Below, piece by piece: positions 1 through 10,296 of a stretch of DNA of 64,000 nt. The DNA is from Sycobia sp. Sy_11 (lineage: Eukaryota > Arthropoda > Insecta > Hymenoptera > Epichrysomallidae): contig JACCIC010000208.1 in the NCBI GenBank assembly GCA_018907035.1, positions 529,501 to 593,500 on the forward strand, given 5' to 3'. The first letter of the stretch is position 1. Each line of letters begins with the position of its first letter. Below the pieces are notes generated by a model, which was not told the origin of the DNA, did no database searches, and saw nothing but the letters and a program-made list of their open reading frames with translations. Position numbers and translations under genes: made by a program.

Positions 1-859
1 TTAGATTAAATTATTATTATCATCTAGATTATTTTCAGTATAGGTGTTATTTGTTCGTCACTCCAATAGTTCTTTACTATTACTTATTATAGAGCACAGT
101 ATTTCTAGCTGGTAGTAATAATTAAAAATAAGAATCATTAAGAAGAAAGACAAAAGATAAGATTTTTTTTGTAACGCTGAATTAGATAGTAAAAAAAATA
201 TATCTATAATTTCTAGATGTTGTTTTTTCTTCTTATATAGTTTTCCCCTGTTGATTTATTTCTTAATAATTAAAATGTAATAACATACTAAAAACATAAT
301 AATGTAGGCAGTAAATTTTCTCTCTTTCTTTTTATATATATATGTTTATTTACTTTGTTCCATTTACACGCTTAATTTATGTTTAAATATTATTTCAATT
401 ATAGCAATCACTTATTTGTTCTGGTTCTTTGGATATGTAGTTTCTTGTCCTGTCATTAATAGTTTCAGCTTTTATCTTTACTAAATTATTGTATTTTTAT
501 GTTACGTTATTGTTAAATTGTTATTTATACTAATTTGTTGTAATAATCACTAGTTGGATTATTCTATACGGGTTGTATTATTATGTAGTTTATTATAATT
601 GGTATTATGATGTAATGGTGTCGGTATCACTTCTATAAAAGTTTCATATAATTATTTACTATTATTTATATGGTTATTTAATATGATTATATAATAGTTT
701 AGTATATAATAGCTAAAATAAAAAAAAACACCTACAATATTAGAATGTCATTCTACTTAAGCGTGTGATTCAAGTCAGGTTTGTTATGATGCTCCCAGCA
801 GCTATTTGCTGAAATTAATATCACAATTATGTGTATTAGTCAATATATTAATTAGATGA
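1..859. other. AT-rich non-coding stretch, nothing recognised
   Basis: Very AT-rich sequence with poly-A/T runs and no open frame of interest on either strand. I see no RNA gene or transposon end. Confidence 0.7.
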
Positions 860-1300
860 TTAAGTTTGCGACGAGACAATAGTCTCGCGCAAATATTATA
901 TATTGTAGATAAGTCGCGAAGTCGCGAGCGACGCGGCGCAACGAAGGGGGTGCGCCGAAGGCTTCGTGGCGCGGGGATAAAGCGCCGGCAGCGGCGAAGA
1001 TGCGCGAGCGCTCTCGGGCCGCAGGCGGCTCGAAGAGCAGCGGCGACGGCGCTGCCTAGTACTAAGGCGCGGTAGAGTGCGGTAAGGGGAGAGCGAGCGC
1101 TCTCTCCCAATTCTCAAATAGAGCCGCACTGACTGGGAAAATTCAGTGTGCCAGCGACCTCGAAACTGGCTATTCGAGCGGGACCTGTCGTCGGCGCGAT
1201 AGCGGGCGACAAGTCTCAGCACACTCAGGGCGGGACGCGATCACGTAGAATAAAAAATAAATCAAATTTGTAATTACGCTCACGTGGAGCGTTAATTTTA
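860..1300. other. GC-rich hairpin- and pseudoknot-rich segment
   Basis: A GC-rich island in AT-rich DNA, made largely of consecutive inverted repeats. A hairpin pairs 865-877 with 882-893 (TTTGCG-A-CGAGAC with GTCTCG-CGCAAA). GGCGCA (935-940) pairs with TGCGCC (951-956), while ACGAAG (941-946) pairs with CTTCGT (962-967), so the two stems interleave as an H-type pseudoknot. GAGAGCG and GCGCTCTC pair near 1088-1105, GCACTGA pairs with TCAGTGTGC near 1125-1150, and ACGCTC (1276-1281) pairs with GAGCGT (1287-1292). The open frames here are arginine-rich and look like composition artefacts. It is not recognisable as rDNA. In style it resembles the insertion at 43277-44946; common origin is my inference. 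Confidence 0.5.
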
Positions 1301-1432
1301 AGCTAAAAATAATTGTTAAATTTCTGCTTCATAAAATAAATATATTTTATGATTTTATTTGTTACAGCGGATAATGGCGCGACTAAACAAGTCGATAGCA
1401 GCGGCTAAGTTGTCAAATGACGAGATAAAATA

Positions 1433-2165
1433 TCAGGTATGTGAATAAGTCTTTCCCGTTTTTTTCAAATTTTGAGCCTTTATTGTGAAAAAATGGTTAC
1501 AAATGAATTATTGAAAGTATTGGCCATCGCTAGCTACAACTTTTTCCCATCTTTCTGGCAACATACGAATCCCGTTGCGAAAAAATTTGACCGGTTTGGC
1601 CTCTATCCAGTCATCCACCCATTTTTTGGCTTCCTCGTAGGAATGGAAGTTCTGGTCAGCCAGGCCATGCGTCATCGATCTGAAGAGATGGTAATCAGAC
1701 GGAGCAACGTCTGGAAAATACGGCGGGTGGGGTAGGACTTCCCATTTGAGCGTTTCTAAGTATGTTTTCACCGGCGGTGCAACATGTGGGCGAGCATTGT
1801 CATGTTGCAAAATAATTTTGTCGTGCCTGTCGGAGTATTGTGGCCGTTTTTCTCGCAGTGCGCGGCTCAAACGCATCAATTGTCGTTGATAGACCTTGCT
1901 TGTGATCCTTTCATTCGGTTTCAGAAGCTCATAGTAAACCACACCTAGCTGGTCCCACCATATACAGAGCATGAGCTTGGCGCCATGATTATTTGGCTTG
2001 GCCGTCGATGATGATGCATGGCCGGGTAGTCCCCATGATTTTCTTCGCTTCGGATTAACGTAACGTATCCACTTTTCATCGCCAGTCACGATACGATGCA
2101 GAAAACCCTTTCTTTTATGTCGCTGAAGCGGCTGTTCGCAAGTGAAAAATTTTCTTTTCTGAATT
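1433..2165 (-). pseudogene. mariner transposase, 5'-truncated copy (family A)
   Basis: Remnant of a DD34D mariner transposon on the minus strand, closely similar to the intact copy at 25718-27002. Its terminal repeat begins TCAGGTATGTGAATAAG at 1433, preceded by TA, the expected target site. The frame covers the catalytic part of the transposase: VTGDEKW with the first aspartate, LQHDNARPHV with the second, and APSDYHLF with the third. The N-terminal DNA-binding region and the other terminal repeat are missing; homology stops near 2160 at the codons for KRKFFTCEQ. It is dead as a source of transposase. The near identity to the intact copy suggests recent divergence. Confidence 0.85.
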
Positions 2166-2169
2166 CTTA

Positions 2170-3532
2170 CCTTAGGTGTAAGCACAATAAGCTTAAGAGG
2201 TATTTTGACCTCGACCTTCTACCTTTGTTTATATAATTACTAAGTCTTTCATTTACTTTGCTGTTGTTTAAATTTGAAATACTAGCATATTTCACAAGAA
2301 GAAGAGAAAGTTATTCTCCCTTGTGTTTACACCTCAGGTAGAAAATAGCGGATATTGTTGCTATGTGAAATTATAAGTAAAATTATGAATATACAATTAC
2401 TTATAATTTCATCATCATAAATGCATATATATATTCATTTAAAAACAACGAAAAGGGGTTCACGTGAATTGATTTCAGTACCATAAATCAATTAATTATT
2501 AATTAACACGTTAATAAATGGGTCTGACAAAAAGGGAAGAAAGAGGGAAAAAACGCTATTAATTCTCAAAGCTTGCCAGTAAATTTTTTTGACAAACTTA
2601 TGCCATTGCACATTCTTCTGCGCACAGTCATAGATGCAGTCGTCGCGTGTCCATGTGTGCACATGTACATGTAATAGGTACTTTCAGTTTCGCCTACCTT
2701 AACTAAATGAGTGGGTAAAATGAGTGGGTGCACTGTTTAGCTCTTCTACAGACATTCTTGATTATTCTCGTCGCGGGACCCACGTTCGCGGCGACATTTA
2801 TAACCCCGAACTCGACGTTAGTACTTACGGTCTGTCGATGTGTGCGTGGGCACTTCCACACCGCTGCTCGTGAACTCCGCTAGAAAGGGGACGGGGAATA
2901 TGGGAATGAAACACGCGGCAGTTTTTACGAGGTTTTAGCAATATTAACATTTTTTATTGCATGAGTCTATCTTACATTATTCGGGTAGCACATACGCTAC
3001 ATACTAATTGCGGGTTTCGCGACGATATAACAATTATTACGCAAATACGCTATCACACAAAATGCACGGGGACGCGGTTGCGCTTGACCACGGCTCGTAA
3101 CTGCTGATGGCATCGCTATGCGCGACGGTACACGGACGGCAGCGTGTTCGCGCTCTCGGTCCGGGACTGCGGCAAGGATATTACCGTGCATCTTTCTCAC
3201 TCCTCCGGTGTGTACGCACGTAAACGATGCGAACTTTACCTTGAAGGCACGTTACCGCGAAAGACGCTAAGATGGCGACCTCAAATTTTTACGACTCCAG
3301 TCGATGGAAAACGTAAAGTGGCAAATACAACGAAACGGAACGGGCGAAAAGTGCGTCGAACTATGCGAAGATCGGGGACGAAAGTGATCTTCATTTCAAT
3401 CCACTATTGAACATTTAACCTAAAGTTGCGCTCCCAGCGCCCTCGCGGCTCGCGCATACAATTTTGCGAGCTCGCACGAACACTCGCGGTTTTACCCGAG
3501 CGCTCTAACCTTCGACCACCGTTCAGGCGGTT

Positions 3533-3534
<2 letters not shown>
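2170..3534. other. unclassified intergenic DNA
   Basis: AT-rich to about 2600, then more balanced base composition to about 3500. Short open frames occur on both strands but none shows a recognisable domain. I see no transposon ends. Confidence 0.5.
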
Positions 3535-3580
<46 letters not shown>

Positions 3581-3610
3581 AATATATACATATATATATA
3601 TATACATATA
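3535..3610. repeat. (TA)n microsatellite
   Basis: About 20 perfect TA units (3535-3576) followed by an interrupted TA tract to about 3610. The Ile-Tyr open frames across it are artefacts. Confidence 0.95.
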
Positions 3611-3788
3611 TTGCAATTATTTTCAGAAGTAATAAAAATATTTAAAAAATTATTTTTATCAAATTTTTTTATTCTATTACATGTTTCATAAAAATTGAAA
3701 AATAACAATCACATTCATTCTAATTTTTAAAATGCTATGGAATTATTAATTATAGTACGTTTCAATAAATATTTTATGTCTAAGCATT

Positions 3789-5501
3789 TGTGGGGATATC
3801 CCCCACATAAGATACTCTAGTCATCTAAGTTCACTGCTAGTGCGAAGAGCACTACACTTCAGCATGAAGTGCAAGCGCCGCTGCATTAGAAGTTAATTGA
3901 ACGAAGGCTGTCGTAAAGGCTAGTAGCTTGTGAGCTCGGTACTGCAACCCCTTTACACATACATATATCTCAATAAAGCTATATTTTATAACACATGCAG
4001 TTTGAATTCATTCAACCCGTGCCGACTTACAATATAGTTGGAACTTCGATCGCGGAGTTATTGGCGCGATCACGCCGTCGGAGTCCAGCACGGAGTGGGC
4101 GCGAAGGTTAGATTTACTTATTCCGCTACCAAACCGACAACTGGTGACCCCTTGTTCATGCCTCCGGGGAAGCCTCCGAACGTACCTTCTGAAGTATCAC
4201 GCAAAAATTATAGCATCGGCTAAAATTGCCGAGGTCCTGAGGACGCGCACGGGAAGGCCCGAATAGACCGCCTGTATTTCAGTGCACCAACCAGGGAAAG
4301 CGGCTATATACACTGCGAAGCCGGACGCCTTGCCGCGCTGGCCCCATATACCATGCGGTTCGGTGTACCGTATATATTACACATATATACGGGACAAAGA
4401 CACGCGAAAAATCTTATGCACCGCATATAGCGGATTATGATTATTACCGCATAACGGAAATAATAGCATTTTCCTGTAAAGAAAATGTATATATAGACAT
4501 ATAAAAAAACTTTCTGAGAAAAATATCAGAGGTAATTTTGGATTTTTTAAGAATATTACGAATTCTTCTAACTCGGTGTGTTAGGCGAGAAGCGCGGGCC
4601 GTGCTTCCACGAAACCGATCGGCTATCATGCAGCCACGTCTTTTCGCGAAAAACACATAACCACTATAACCTTCTGAGAAAGAGGCCGCGGCAACACTGC
4701 AACAGCAGCAGCTTAACAACATCAGCGGTAACACTGCAGTAGCAGCTTAGTAACAGAAGCGGCAACATAACACACCGATCAGCTGTACAGGCAACAACGC
4801 AGCAACATAGCTGCAACAGACCCGCAGCTTACAGGGGCAGCTCATAGTCTAATATGAACGTCGAGGTGAGGCATCCGGTAGCATAACATATAATTGCATG
4901 CATCAGCACTAGCGTTAGAACTTATAATATATAATTTAATAACTGGCTTTACTAAATTTTTTTTATGAACATCATCAGTTAAATCAAATATAATTTGATG
5001 CCTTTTTAAAAATTTTTCAGGGTAATTGTCAAGTCATTTAAGCTTAAATAATTAGATATAGTTAAAATTAATAAAACTTCTTAACATATATACGGATTGA
5101 ATAGCTCAAAAATGTTATCGGCAAAATAAATTTATCGATTCAACTTAATTATTGCTCAAGTAATGTCAATAACAGTTTGTTCACATAAATGCCAATAAAA
5201 TATCAATAATTATTTCATTACTTTTAAGACATATATAATAACGAAGTATTATAATTTAGTTGAACGAAAGCTGTCGTATAGGTTGGTAGTTTGTAAGCTC
5301 GGTAATCCAGCCCTGTACACATACATATATCTTAATATAGCTATATTTTATAACACACGCAGTTTGAATTCACTCAACCCGTCCCAACTTACGATATAGT
5401 TGGAACCTCGATCGCAGTGTTGTTGGCAGGATCACGCCGTCGGAGTCCGACACGGAGTCGGTGCGAAGGTTAGATTTACTTATTCCGCCACCAAACCGAC
5501 A
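3789..5501 (+). mobile_element. collapsed LTR retrotransposon with two LTRs
   Basis: Two direct repeats frame this interval. The 5' LTR is 3789-4139: it starts TGTGGGG inside a short palindrome, holds an AATAAA near 3972, ends ACA, and is followed at 4142 by TGGTGACCCC, a primer-binding-site-like sequence. The 3' LTR, 5258-5501, matches the last ~245 bp of the first and ends at the same ACA. CATT precedes the element (3785-3788) and follows it (5502-5505), a 4-bp target duplication. About 1.1 kb lies between the LTRs. It contains a possible gag start (MPPGKPPNVPSEV, from about 4159) and no enzyme domain, so most of the interior and the front of the 3' LTR are deleted. Gypsy-like by primer site and duplication length. 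Confidence 0.7.
4688..4830. repeat. imperfect CAG/CAA-rich repeat
   Basis: Three to four degenerate units of roughly 36 bp, each starting near CGGCAACA and containing GCAGC and AACA blocks. They lie in the interior of the collapsed LTR element. No coding role is evident. Confidence 0.45.
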
Positions 5502-5828
5502 CATTTTTTTTTTTTAATTAAAAAAAGAAGTTCCATCTATGTACACTTTGTATGGTCGAAACACCTATGGCTGCCATTGTTGCTGTGATGCAGTTGTGCC
5601 CTCGTAGGTGCGATGAATCTTTTTTTTGACAATAAATAAATATTTTAATAAATAAATGATAATGAAAAAGGATATTGAGATGATATAAATATCATTATAG
5701 ATATTCATATCATTCATAAAATAATGATACATGACTCAACATATTTTTATGCTCTATAATGTAGTATGAAATAAATATGAATTTTTTCAGATTTTTCAGT
5801 CGTAAGAATTTTTCATTCGATAACCATA

Positions 5829-5832
<4 letters not shown>
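5502..5832. other. AT-rich gap
   Basis: Poly-T run at the edge of the LTR element, then AT-rich DNA without recognised features. Confidence 0.6.
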
Positions 5833-5884
<52 letters not shown>

Positions 5885-5936
5885 CGATACCATATCTCAT
5901 ATATATATATAGATATGTATATATATATATATATAG
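5833..5936. repeat. (TA)n microsatellite, two blocks
   Basis: TA tracts at about 5833-5880 and 5899-5935, separated by a short CATATCTCA-containing spacer that itself repeats the left flank. Confidence 0.95.
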
Positions 5937-5937
5937 G

Positions 5938-6195
5938 GTGTATCACAGGGGATGCTACATTCCCGTATGTACACACCTATATTTAGAGCAATGTCTCATG
6001 GTGCGTTTCGTTCGGGGGTTACCGACTGGACTCATCAGTAAGGCATTGTCGGTAACCCCTGCCTTAGACGCGGTCATATGGACCGGGTCAAGGGCTTATA
6101 TATTAACCGGAGGCCTGTGTGGTCGCTCACGGGTTAACTAAGGTGCCAAGCTGCCCTCTGTTGGCAGACTTGGCATGTGGGTACCCCACATATAT
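5938..6195. other. cluster of inverted repeats upstream of ALG1
   Basis: Four hairpins lie in 250 bp just before the ALG1 start codon. GGGGTTACCGAC pairs with GTCGGTAACCCC (about 6014-6059). TTAACC pairs with GGTTAA (about 6097-6137). TGCCAAG-C-TGCC pairs with GGCA-GA-CTTGGCA (6144-6175). ATGTGGG pairs with CCCACAT (about 6175-6191). The last could also be the terminal palindrome of an old LTR on the minus strand, since it resembles the LTR start at 3789. It may act as promoter or 5' UTR of ALG1, but no core promoter could be fixed from sequence alone. Confidence 0.4.
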
Positions 6196-6282
6196 ATACC
6201 GTGAATTTTACTTCCAAACATAACGTTTATTGGTTTTTATTTATTGATAGTCATATTTTTGTATTTGGTATTGTTAGTTATT

Positions 6283-6556
6283 ATGAGTTATTTAATAGAC
6301 ATTTTTGGAATTATGTTGTTTTTTGTACTAATAATACTATATTTTCGTACACGTAAAAAACTCAAATGTGTTTGCGTTGTTGTTCTTGGTGATATTGGAA
6401 GAAGTCCCCGTATGCAATACCATGCTTTATCATTTGCAAAAGAAGGATATTTAGTAGAGATTGTAGGTTATTTTGGTTCGATACCTCTTAAGAACCTACG
6501 AGATAACCCAAATGTTCAACTATATTATCTTTTGAATCCTCCAAATGTAAACAATT
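6283..6556 (+). CDS. ALG1: ALG1 exon 1: chitobiosyldiphosphodolichol beta-mannosyltransferase
   Basis: ALG1 (GT33) adds the first mannose from GDP-mannose to GlcNAc2-PP-dolichol on the cytosolic face of the ER. This is the first of six exons giving 462 residues, close to the human protein (464). The start at 6283 is the first ATG after an in-frame stop at 6202. Residues 1-22 form a hydrophobic membrane anchor, followed by the basic stretch RTRKKLK and then VVLGDIGRSPRMQYHAL, the signature of the N-terminal Rossmann-like domain. The exon ends in phase 1 at the donor gtatgt (6557). Sequence just upstream is hairpin-rich. The gene looks intact; expression cannot be judged. Confidence 0.95.
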
Positions 6557-8112
6557 GTATGTAGTACATTTCTTCTTTTCGTACTTTTTTACACTAACAA
6601 AGAAAGTATTTCAACTTTGGAACAGAAATTTAAATAGTATCTAAATAAATAATTATATTAATAATTAATAATGTCTAATAGATAATGTCCAAATAGATAA
6701 TTCGTAAAGTCACTAATTCTAGCAATTTAGATCTTATTAATTATGTTATATATTTTAGATTACATGTACATATACTTGTCAATATTGTATATTCATGTAA
6801 TCTATTTTTTTCACATTACATAGCTATGAAACTTAGAGTATTGCAATACAAATGAAATTGTTTAATTAAGCAAAGTGTAGGTACGAAAATTAAAAGTCAT
6901 GATTACATTTTTTATCTAATTTTTTTTGGTTGTATACAGAATTATTTATTGAAAATATTAGTATGAACCTAATGCAGTTAAAATTATGTAGGAAAATAAT
7001 GATGGAGTAATTCAGTTAAAGCTATTGTAAAAAAATACCTGCTTAAAAGTTTGTATCTGTATAACACAATTCGATAATCCATATAAACCAAAAATACCCA
7101 AGAAATGTGCAATGTTGAGTATGAACCTATAGTTTTATATAATATCTGATTTGTATTATATTTCCATACTTACATACAACTTTTTAAGTATTTAATATTT
7201 TTAAAATCTTGCAATTTTTTAAAATAGAAAATTTCATAAAATATTTGAGCTTATATTCAAAGTTGTCAACATTGCTGTAAGATTTTAAGAAGTTATAAAT
7301 TTGTTCTAATTTAATTGAAATACAGATAAAATAAAAATACTCTATAATGCTAGAAATCACATATTTCTCGGATATTTTTCAGTGTTATGCAGATTTTGGA
7401 ATCAGCTCAATCCAGATGAGTAGTTGATTAAATCAAGAATATGTATATATGATCTAAAATTTAGATCAAAATAATTATGGAAAATTTGGGTTTTAGAATT
7501 ATGTTAGAAGTAAACTGTTTTTTCATAAAAAATGATTCAAATTTTCAAATTCTCTTATTACTCTATTTGACAAGGAAACATATTGTAAAAATATAATAAA
7601 AATATTAATAAAATTAATAAATATTTTTATCGTCTTACAATCTTAGAATATAATATAGAATATAATATATTAGCTAAAATAATGATAGTCAGACTGTCTT
7701 TATAAAACTATAACTATAAAATAAATAAATAAATTTATTTTAGATTCTTTGGGGGTGAATATAAACAAGGACAGTCTGACTGTCATTATTTTAGCTAATA
7801 TATTATATTATAAAGATTGTAAGAACGATAAAAATATTTATTAATTTAATTCAGAACAGTCATCATAAGTACAATTTTTAATTCTAAAAATTTTAATAAA
7901 ATTATCCACAGATAAAATATTTTATAAATAAAAATATTATAGATATAATAAATTTGATGTTCTAGATTTAAAAAAAAAGTTGCCTTTAATTATTATTATA
8001 ATTAAACCAAAATGTTGAGTTGTATAGTTGTACTATGGTTATTATAATTAATATAAATTATCTTTAATTTTTTTATACGTCAATTTTAATAAGTATTGCT
8101 ATTTATATTTAG
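6557..8112 (+). other. ALG1: ALG1 intron 1
   Basis: A 1556-bp AT-rich intron from gtatgt at 6557 to an acceptor ending in ag at 8111-8112. It carries a palindromic Penelope-like terminal repeat at 7611-7885. I see nothing else in it. Confidence 0.9.
7611..7885. mobile_element. palindromic pair of Penelope-like terminal repeats
   Basis: Arms of about 90 bp (7611-7702 and 7761-7852) are near-perfect reverse complements around a ~58 bp spacer. The right arm matches, in order, blocks seen at the end of the Penelope-like copy at 20843-22083: GGACAGTCTGAC, then an ATTAGCTAA-like block, then a CTTACA/TGTAAG block, then AAATATTTATTAATTT. A shared tail containing GTACAATT follows to about 7885. Inverted terminal copies are known for Penelope-like elements, so this is probably a remnant of such an end pair and not a DNA-transposon MITE. 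Confidence 0.6.
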
Positions 8113-8452
8113 GGCTTCCTCGAATTGTTTCTTATACAGTGAAAGTTACTTGGCAATCTATAAATCTTTTATATGTGTTATTTTGGAATTGTACAGCAAG
8201 TTATTTAATATTGCAAAATCCTCCTGCAATACCTTCAATTCCAATATGTTGGATATATTGTTTTATTGTCAAAGTGAAACTTGTAATTGACTGGCATAAT
8301 TACACTTACACTATATTATCTATCCATTTAAAAAGAAATTTATTAACTAAGCTAGTTTATTTTATTGAGCTATTTTTTGGAAGTAAAGCCAAATATAATT
8401 TTTGCGTAACTAAAGCAATGAAAGAAGATTTATATAAGAAGTGGGATATCCA
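8113..8452 (+). CDS. ALG1: ALG1 exon 2
   Basis: Begins with two bases completing the codon split by intron 1, so the frame joins cleanly. It encodes the rest of the N-terminal domain, including LQNPPAIPSIPICW, KLVIDWHNYTYT and NFCVTKAMKEDL, all strongly conserved in ALG1 (human LVIDWHNYGYS, CVTNAMREDL). The exon ends with two bases of a codon (phase 2) at the donor gtaatt (8453). No stop or frameshift is present. Confidence 0.95.
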
Positions 8453-8718
8453 GTAATTTTATTTTTTTACTAAAATAATCATACAGATGAATACAACTAG
8501 TAAGAGTCTTACTATAAAAAAAGTACAATTTAGAGCTTAAAACAAATATATAATTGAATTTAATAGCAATAATCAAAACAATTAAAACAATTATAACATT
8601 AAAATTTTACTTACTTCTAAGTCATTGCTAATCTTGTTATATTAAGACACTTACTATTTATATTATATTATATATATTATATTTATTAATGATAATTAAA
8701 CCATTACTTTATTTATAG
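8453..8718 (+). other. ALG1: ALG1 intron 2
   Basis: A 266-bp AT-rich intron with gt at 8453 and ag at 8717-8718. No insertion seen. Confidence 0.9.
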
Positions 8719-8969
8719 TGCGACAGTATTATATGACCGGCCTCCTGAACAATTTCATCCTATTTCTCTTAAAGAAAAACATAAATTATTACTTACACTT
8801 AGTAAGATGTATAATATATTTAAAGGTACTGAAGAAAATCATACAGTATTTACAGAACTTACTAAAAATGGAGATATAGTATTGTGCAATGACAGACCTG
8901 GTTTAATAATATCAAGTACTAGTTGGACAGAAGATGAAGATTTTTCTATTTTATTAAAAGCTCTTAATA
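8719..8969 (+). CDS. ALG1: ALG1 exon 3
   Basis: The first base completes a histidine codon with the end of exon 2. The product continues ATVLYDRPPEQFHPIS and then SSTSWTEDEDFSILLKAL, the best conserved block of ALG1 (human SSTSWTEDEDFSILLAAL). I end the exon at 8969, at a donor gtacat. Reading through would add 24 residues (72 nt, in frame) rich in Lys, Phe and Ile that ALG1 proteins lack. The product carries the start of the GDP-mannose-binding C-terminal domain. Confidence 0.9.
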
Positions 8970-9041
8970 GTACATCATGCATATATAAACTTAATGATAA
9001 ATTTATAAAATATTTTTTAAAGTGTGTATATATTTTTTTAG
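8970..9041 (+). other. ALG1: ALG1 intron 3, 72 bp and open in frame
   Basis: A very short intron whose length is a multiple of three and which contains no stop, so it can be mistaken for coding sequence. Support: donor gt at 8970, a pyrimidine-rich end (a tatattttttta tract) with ag at 9040-9041, and removal restores the family spacing between the LLKAL block and LICVITGKGPL. An unspliced transcript would make a protein with a 24-residue insertion. Confidence 0.8.
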
Positions 9042-9218
9042 ATTATGATCATGAATGTAAAACAAATAATAATGCAGTTTTGCCAAATTTAATATGTGTA
9101 ATAACTGGAAAAGGTCCTCTAAAAGAATTTTATGAATCAATTATACATTTACAAAATTGGAAACATGTTACAGTAATTACACCTTGGTTAAGTAACGAAG
9201 ATTATCCAAAATTAATAG
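9042..9218 (+). CDS. ALG1: ALG1 exon 4
   Basis: Encodes YDHECKTNNNAVLPNL followed by ICVITGKGPLKEFY and TPWLSNEDYPKLI, matching the central GT-B donor-domain motif of ALG1 (human VCVITGKGPLREYY and TPWLEAEDYPLLL). It ends in phase 1 after one base of the next codon, at donor gtattt (9219). The next exon is 28.9 kb away. Confidence 0.93.
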
Positions 9219-9562
9219 GTATTTATAAATAGCACAAAAACAATTTCAATAGTAATGTCAAAACAGAAACAAAAAAAATTGAATCATTCAAATCAAATGT
9301 TAACATTTAATTCTTTGTGTAAAAGAATTATATCTCACAACTACTACTAGAATTTGGATTTTTTAACAGCTTTTCCTTTTGTATAAGTATAAATGTAATT
9401 CTGTAATTATAATATACTTTTGGAGAAACTGCAGGTAGTATCAAGTTTGTGGGATAACTGAATTAATATAAGTATCTAAGAATTCAAGGCACGATATGGT
9501 TATTTTCGTTAATGATTTTATTCGCAATTTTCTACATAATGGAGCTGTTCCGAAAGTAAAAC

Positions 9563-10156
9563 TATGGAGGGTAGAGAGGAGTGGAAACTCCGCTAAAATC
9601 GTGTCAAATTACACGGCAGGTCTTCGAAACAAAATTGGCCGCAAAGCGATGACACTCAATGGGTTCCTCATCCAATAGCATGCATTTGAAGAAAAGCAAG
9701 TGGCGGTATGTAGTAAGCATGGGAAGAGGAGAACTTAAATCTCTGCTCTCCCTCTCTTACTTCTTTTCTTCCCCTTATACTATGGAGTATGATATCCACC
9801 CCATAGATGAAATGGAAACTTCGCTTGCTTTACATGTTGCTTCTTATTAAAAATTGGCCGAAGATTGTAGTTCAGGTCGGTCTGGTAGACATCACTTTCT
9901 TGGAAATCTCTCGATAGTTTTGTGCAATAGAGAGAGAAAGCAAAAGCCAAAACGAGCAAGGGGAAGAAAAGAAGCAAAAGTAGGGGAGCAGAGATATCTT
10001 TCTCCTCTCCCTACGTTCGCTGCATATTCCCACTATCTTTTTTTCAAATACAAGCATTTGAACGAGCAACCTAACAGGGTTATCCCGCTTTGCAACCAAT
10101 TCTGTCGTGTAATTTGACACGATTTTATAAGTTTCCACTCCTCTCTATCCTCCATA
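9563..10156. mobile_element. foldback / MITE-like element with 8-bp target duplication
   Basis: A 594-bp non-coding element whose two ends are reverse complements over about 60 bp outermost (TATGGAGGGTAGAGAGGAGTGG at 9563, its complement ending at 10156), with further inverted similarity toward the centre. The flanks AGTAAAAC (9555-9562) and AGTGAAAC (10157-10164) differ at one base and look like an 8-bp target duplication, as made by hAT or P-type transposases. No transposase is encoded. Related pieces lie at 10208-10292, 17455-17690 and 63273-63568. Confidence 0.65.
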
Positions 10157-10207
10157 AGTGAAACAGTAAGGTGCCAAGACGTAGATTAGGGTATGATTCT
10201 GCTATGA

Positions 10208-10292
10208 CAGAAGGAGTGAAAACTCCGCTAAAATTGTGTGAAATTATGCGGCAGGACTTCACGCCAGAATTGAGGTTGCTCGTCCCGTAGAC
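10208..10292. mobile_element. fragment of the foldback element
   Basis: Contains GGAGTGAAAACTCCGCTAAAA, GTGTGAAATTA and GCGGCAGGACTTC, matching the left part of the element at 9563 (GGAGTGGAAACTCCGCTAAAA) in the same orientation. It ends at the TA where the mariner at 10296 inserted. Confidence 0.6.
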
Positions 10293-10296
10293 TTAA

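Noticed and set aside
802..1222. Arg- and Ala-rich frames in the GC-rich island as genes, or the island as rDNA
   Set aside because: Frames occur on both strands from GC composition alone; no rRNA strings can be recognised.
3404..3708. Open frames with Ile-Tyr repeats over TA tracts (also at 5710-5986, 16336-16521, 19104-19343, 38616-39104)
   Set aside because: They are translations of (TA)n microsatellites and have no protein-like sequence elsewhere.
6244..6282. Upstream extension of ALG1 exon 1 from a TTG
   Set aside because: There is no ATG before 6283 in frame after the stop at 6202; starting at 6283 gives the family's usual N-terminal length.
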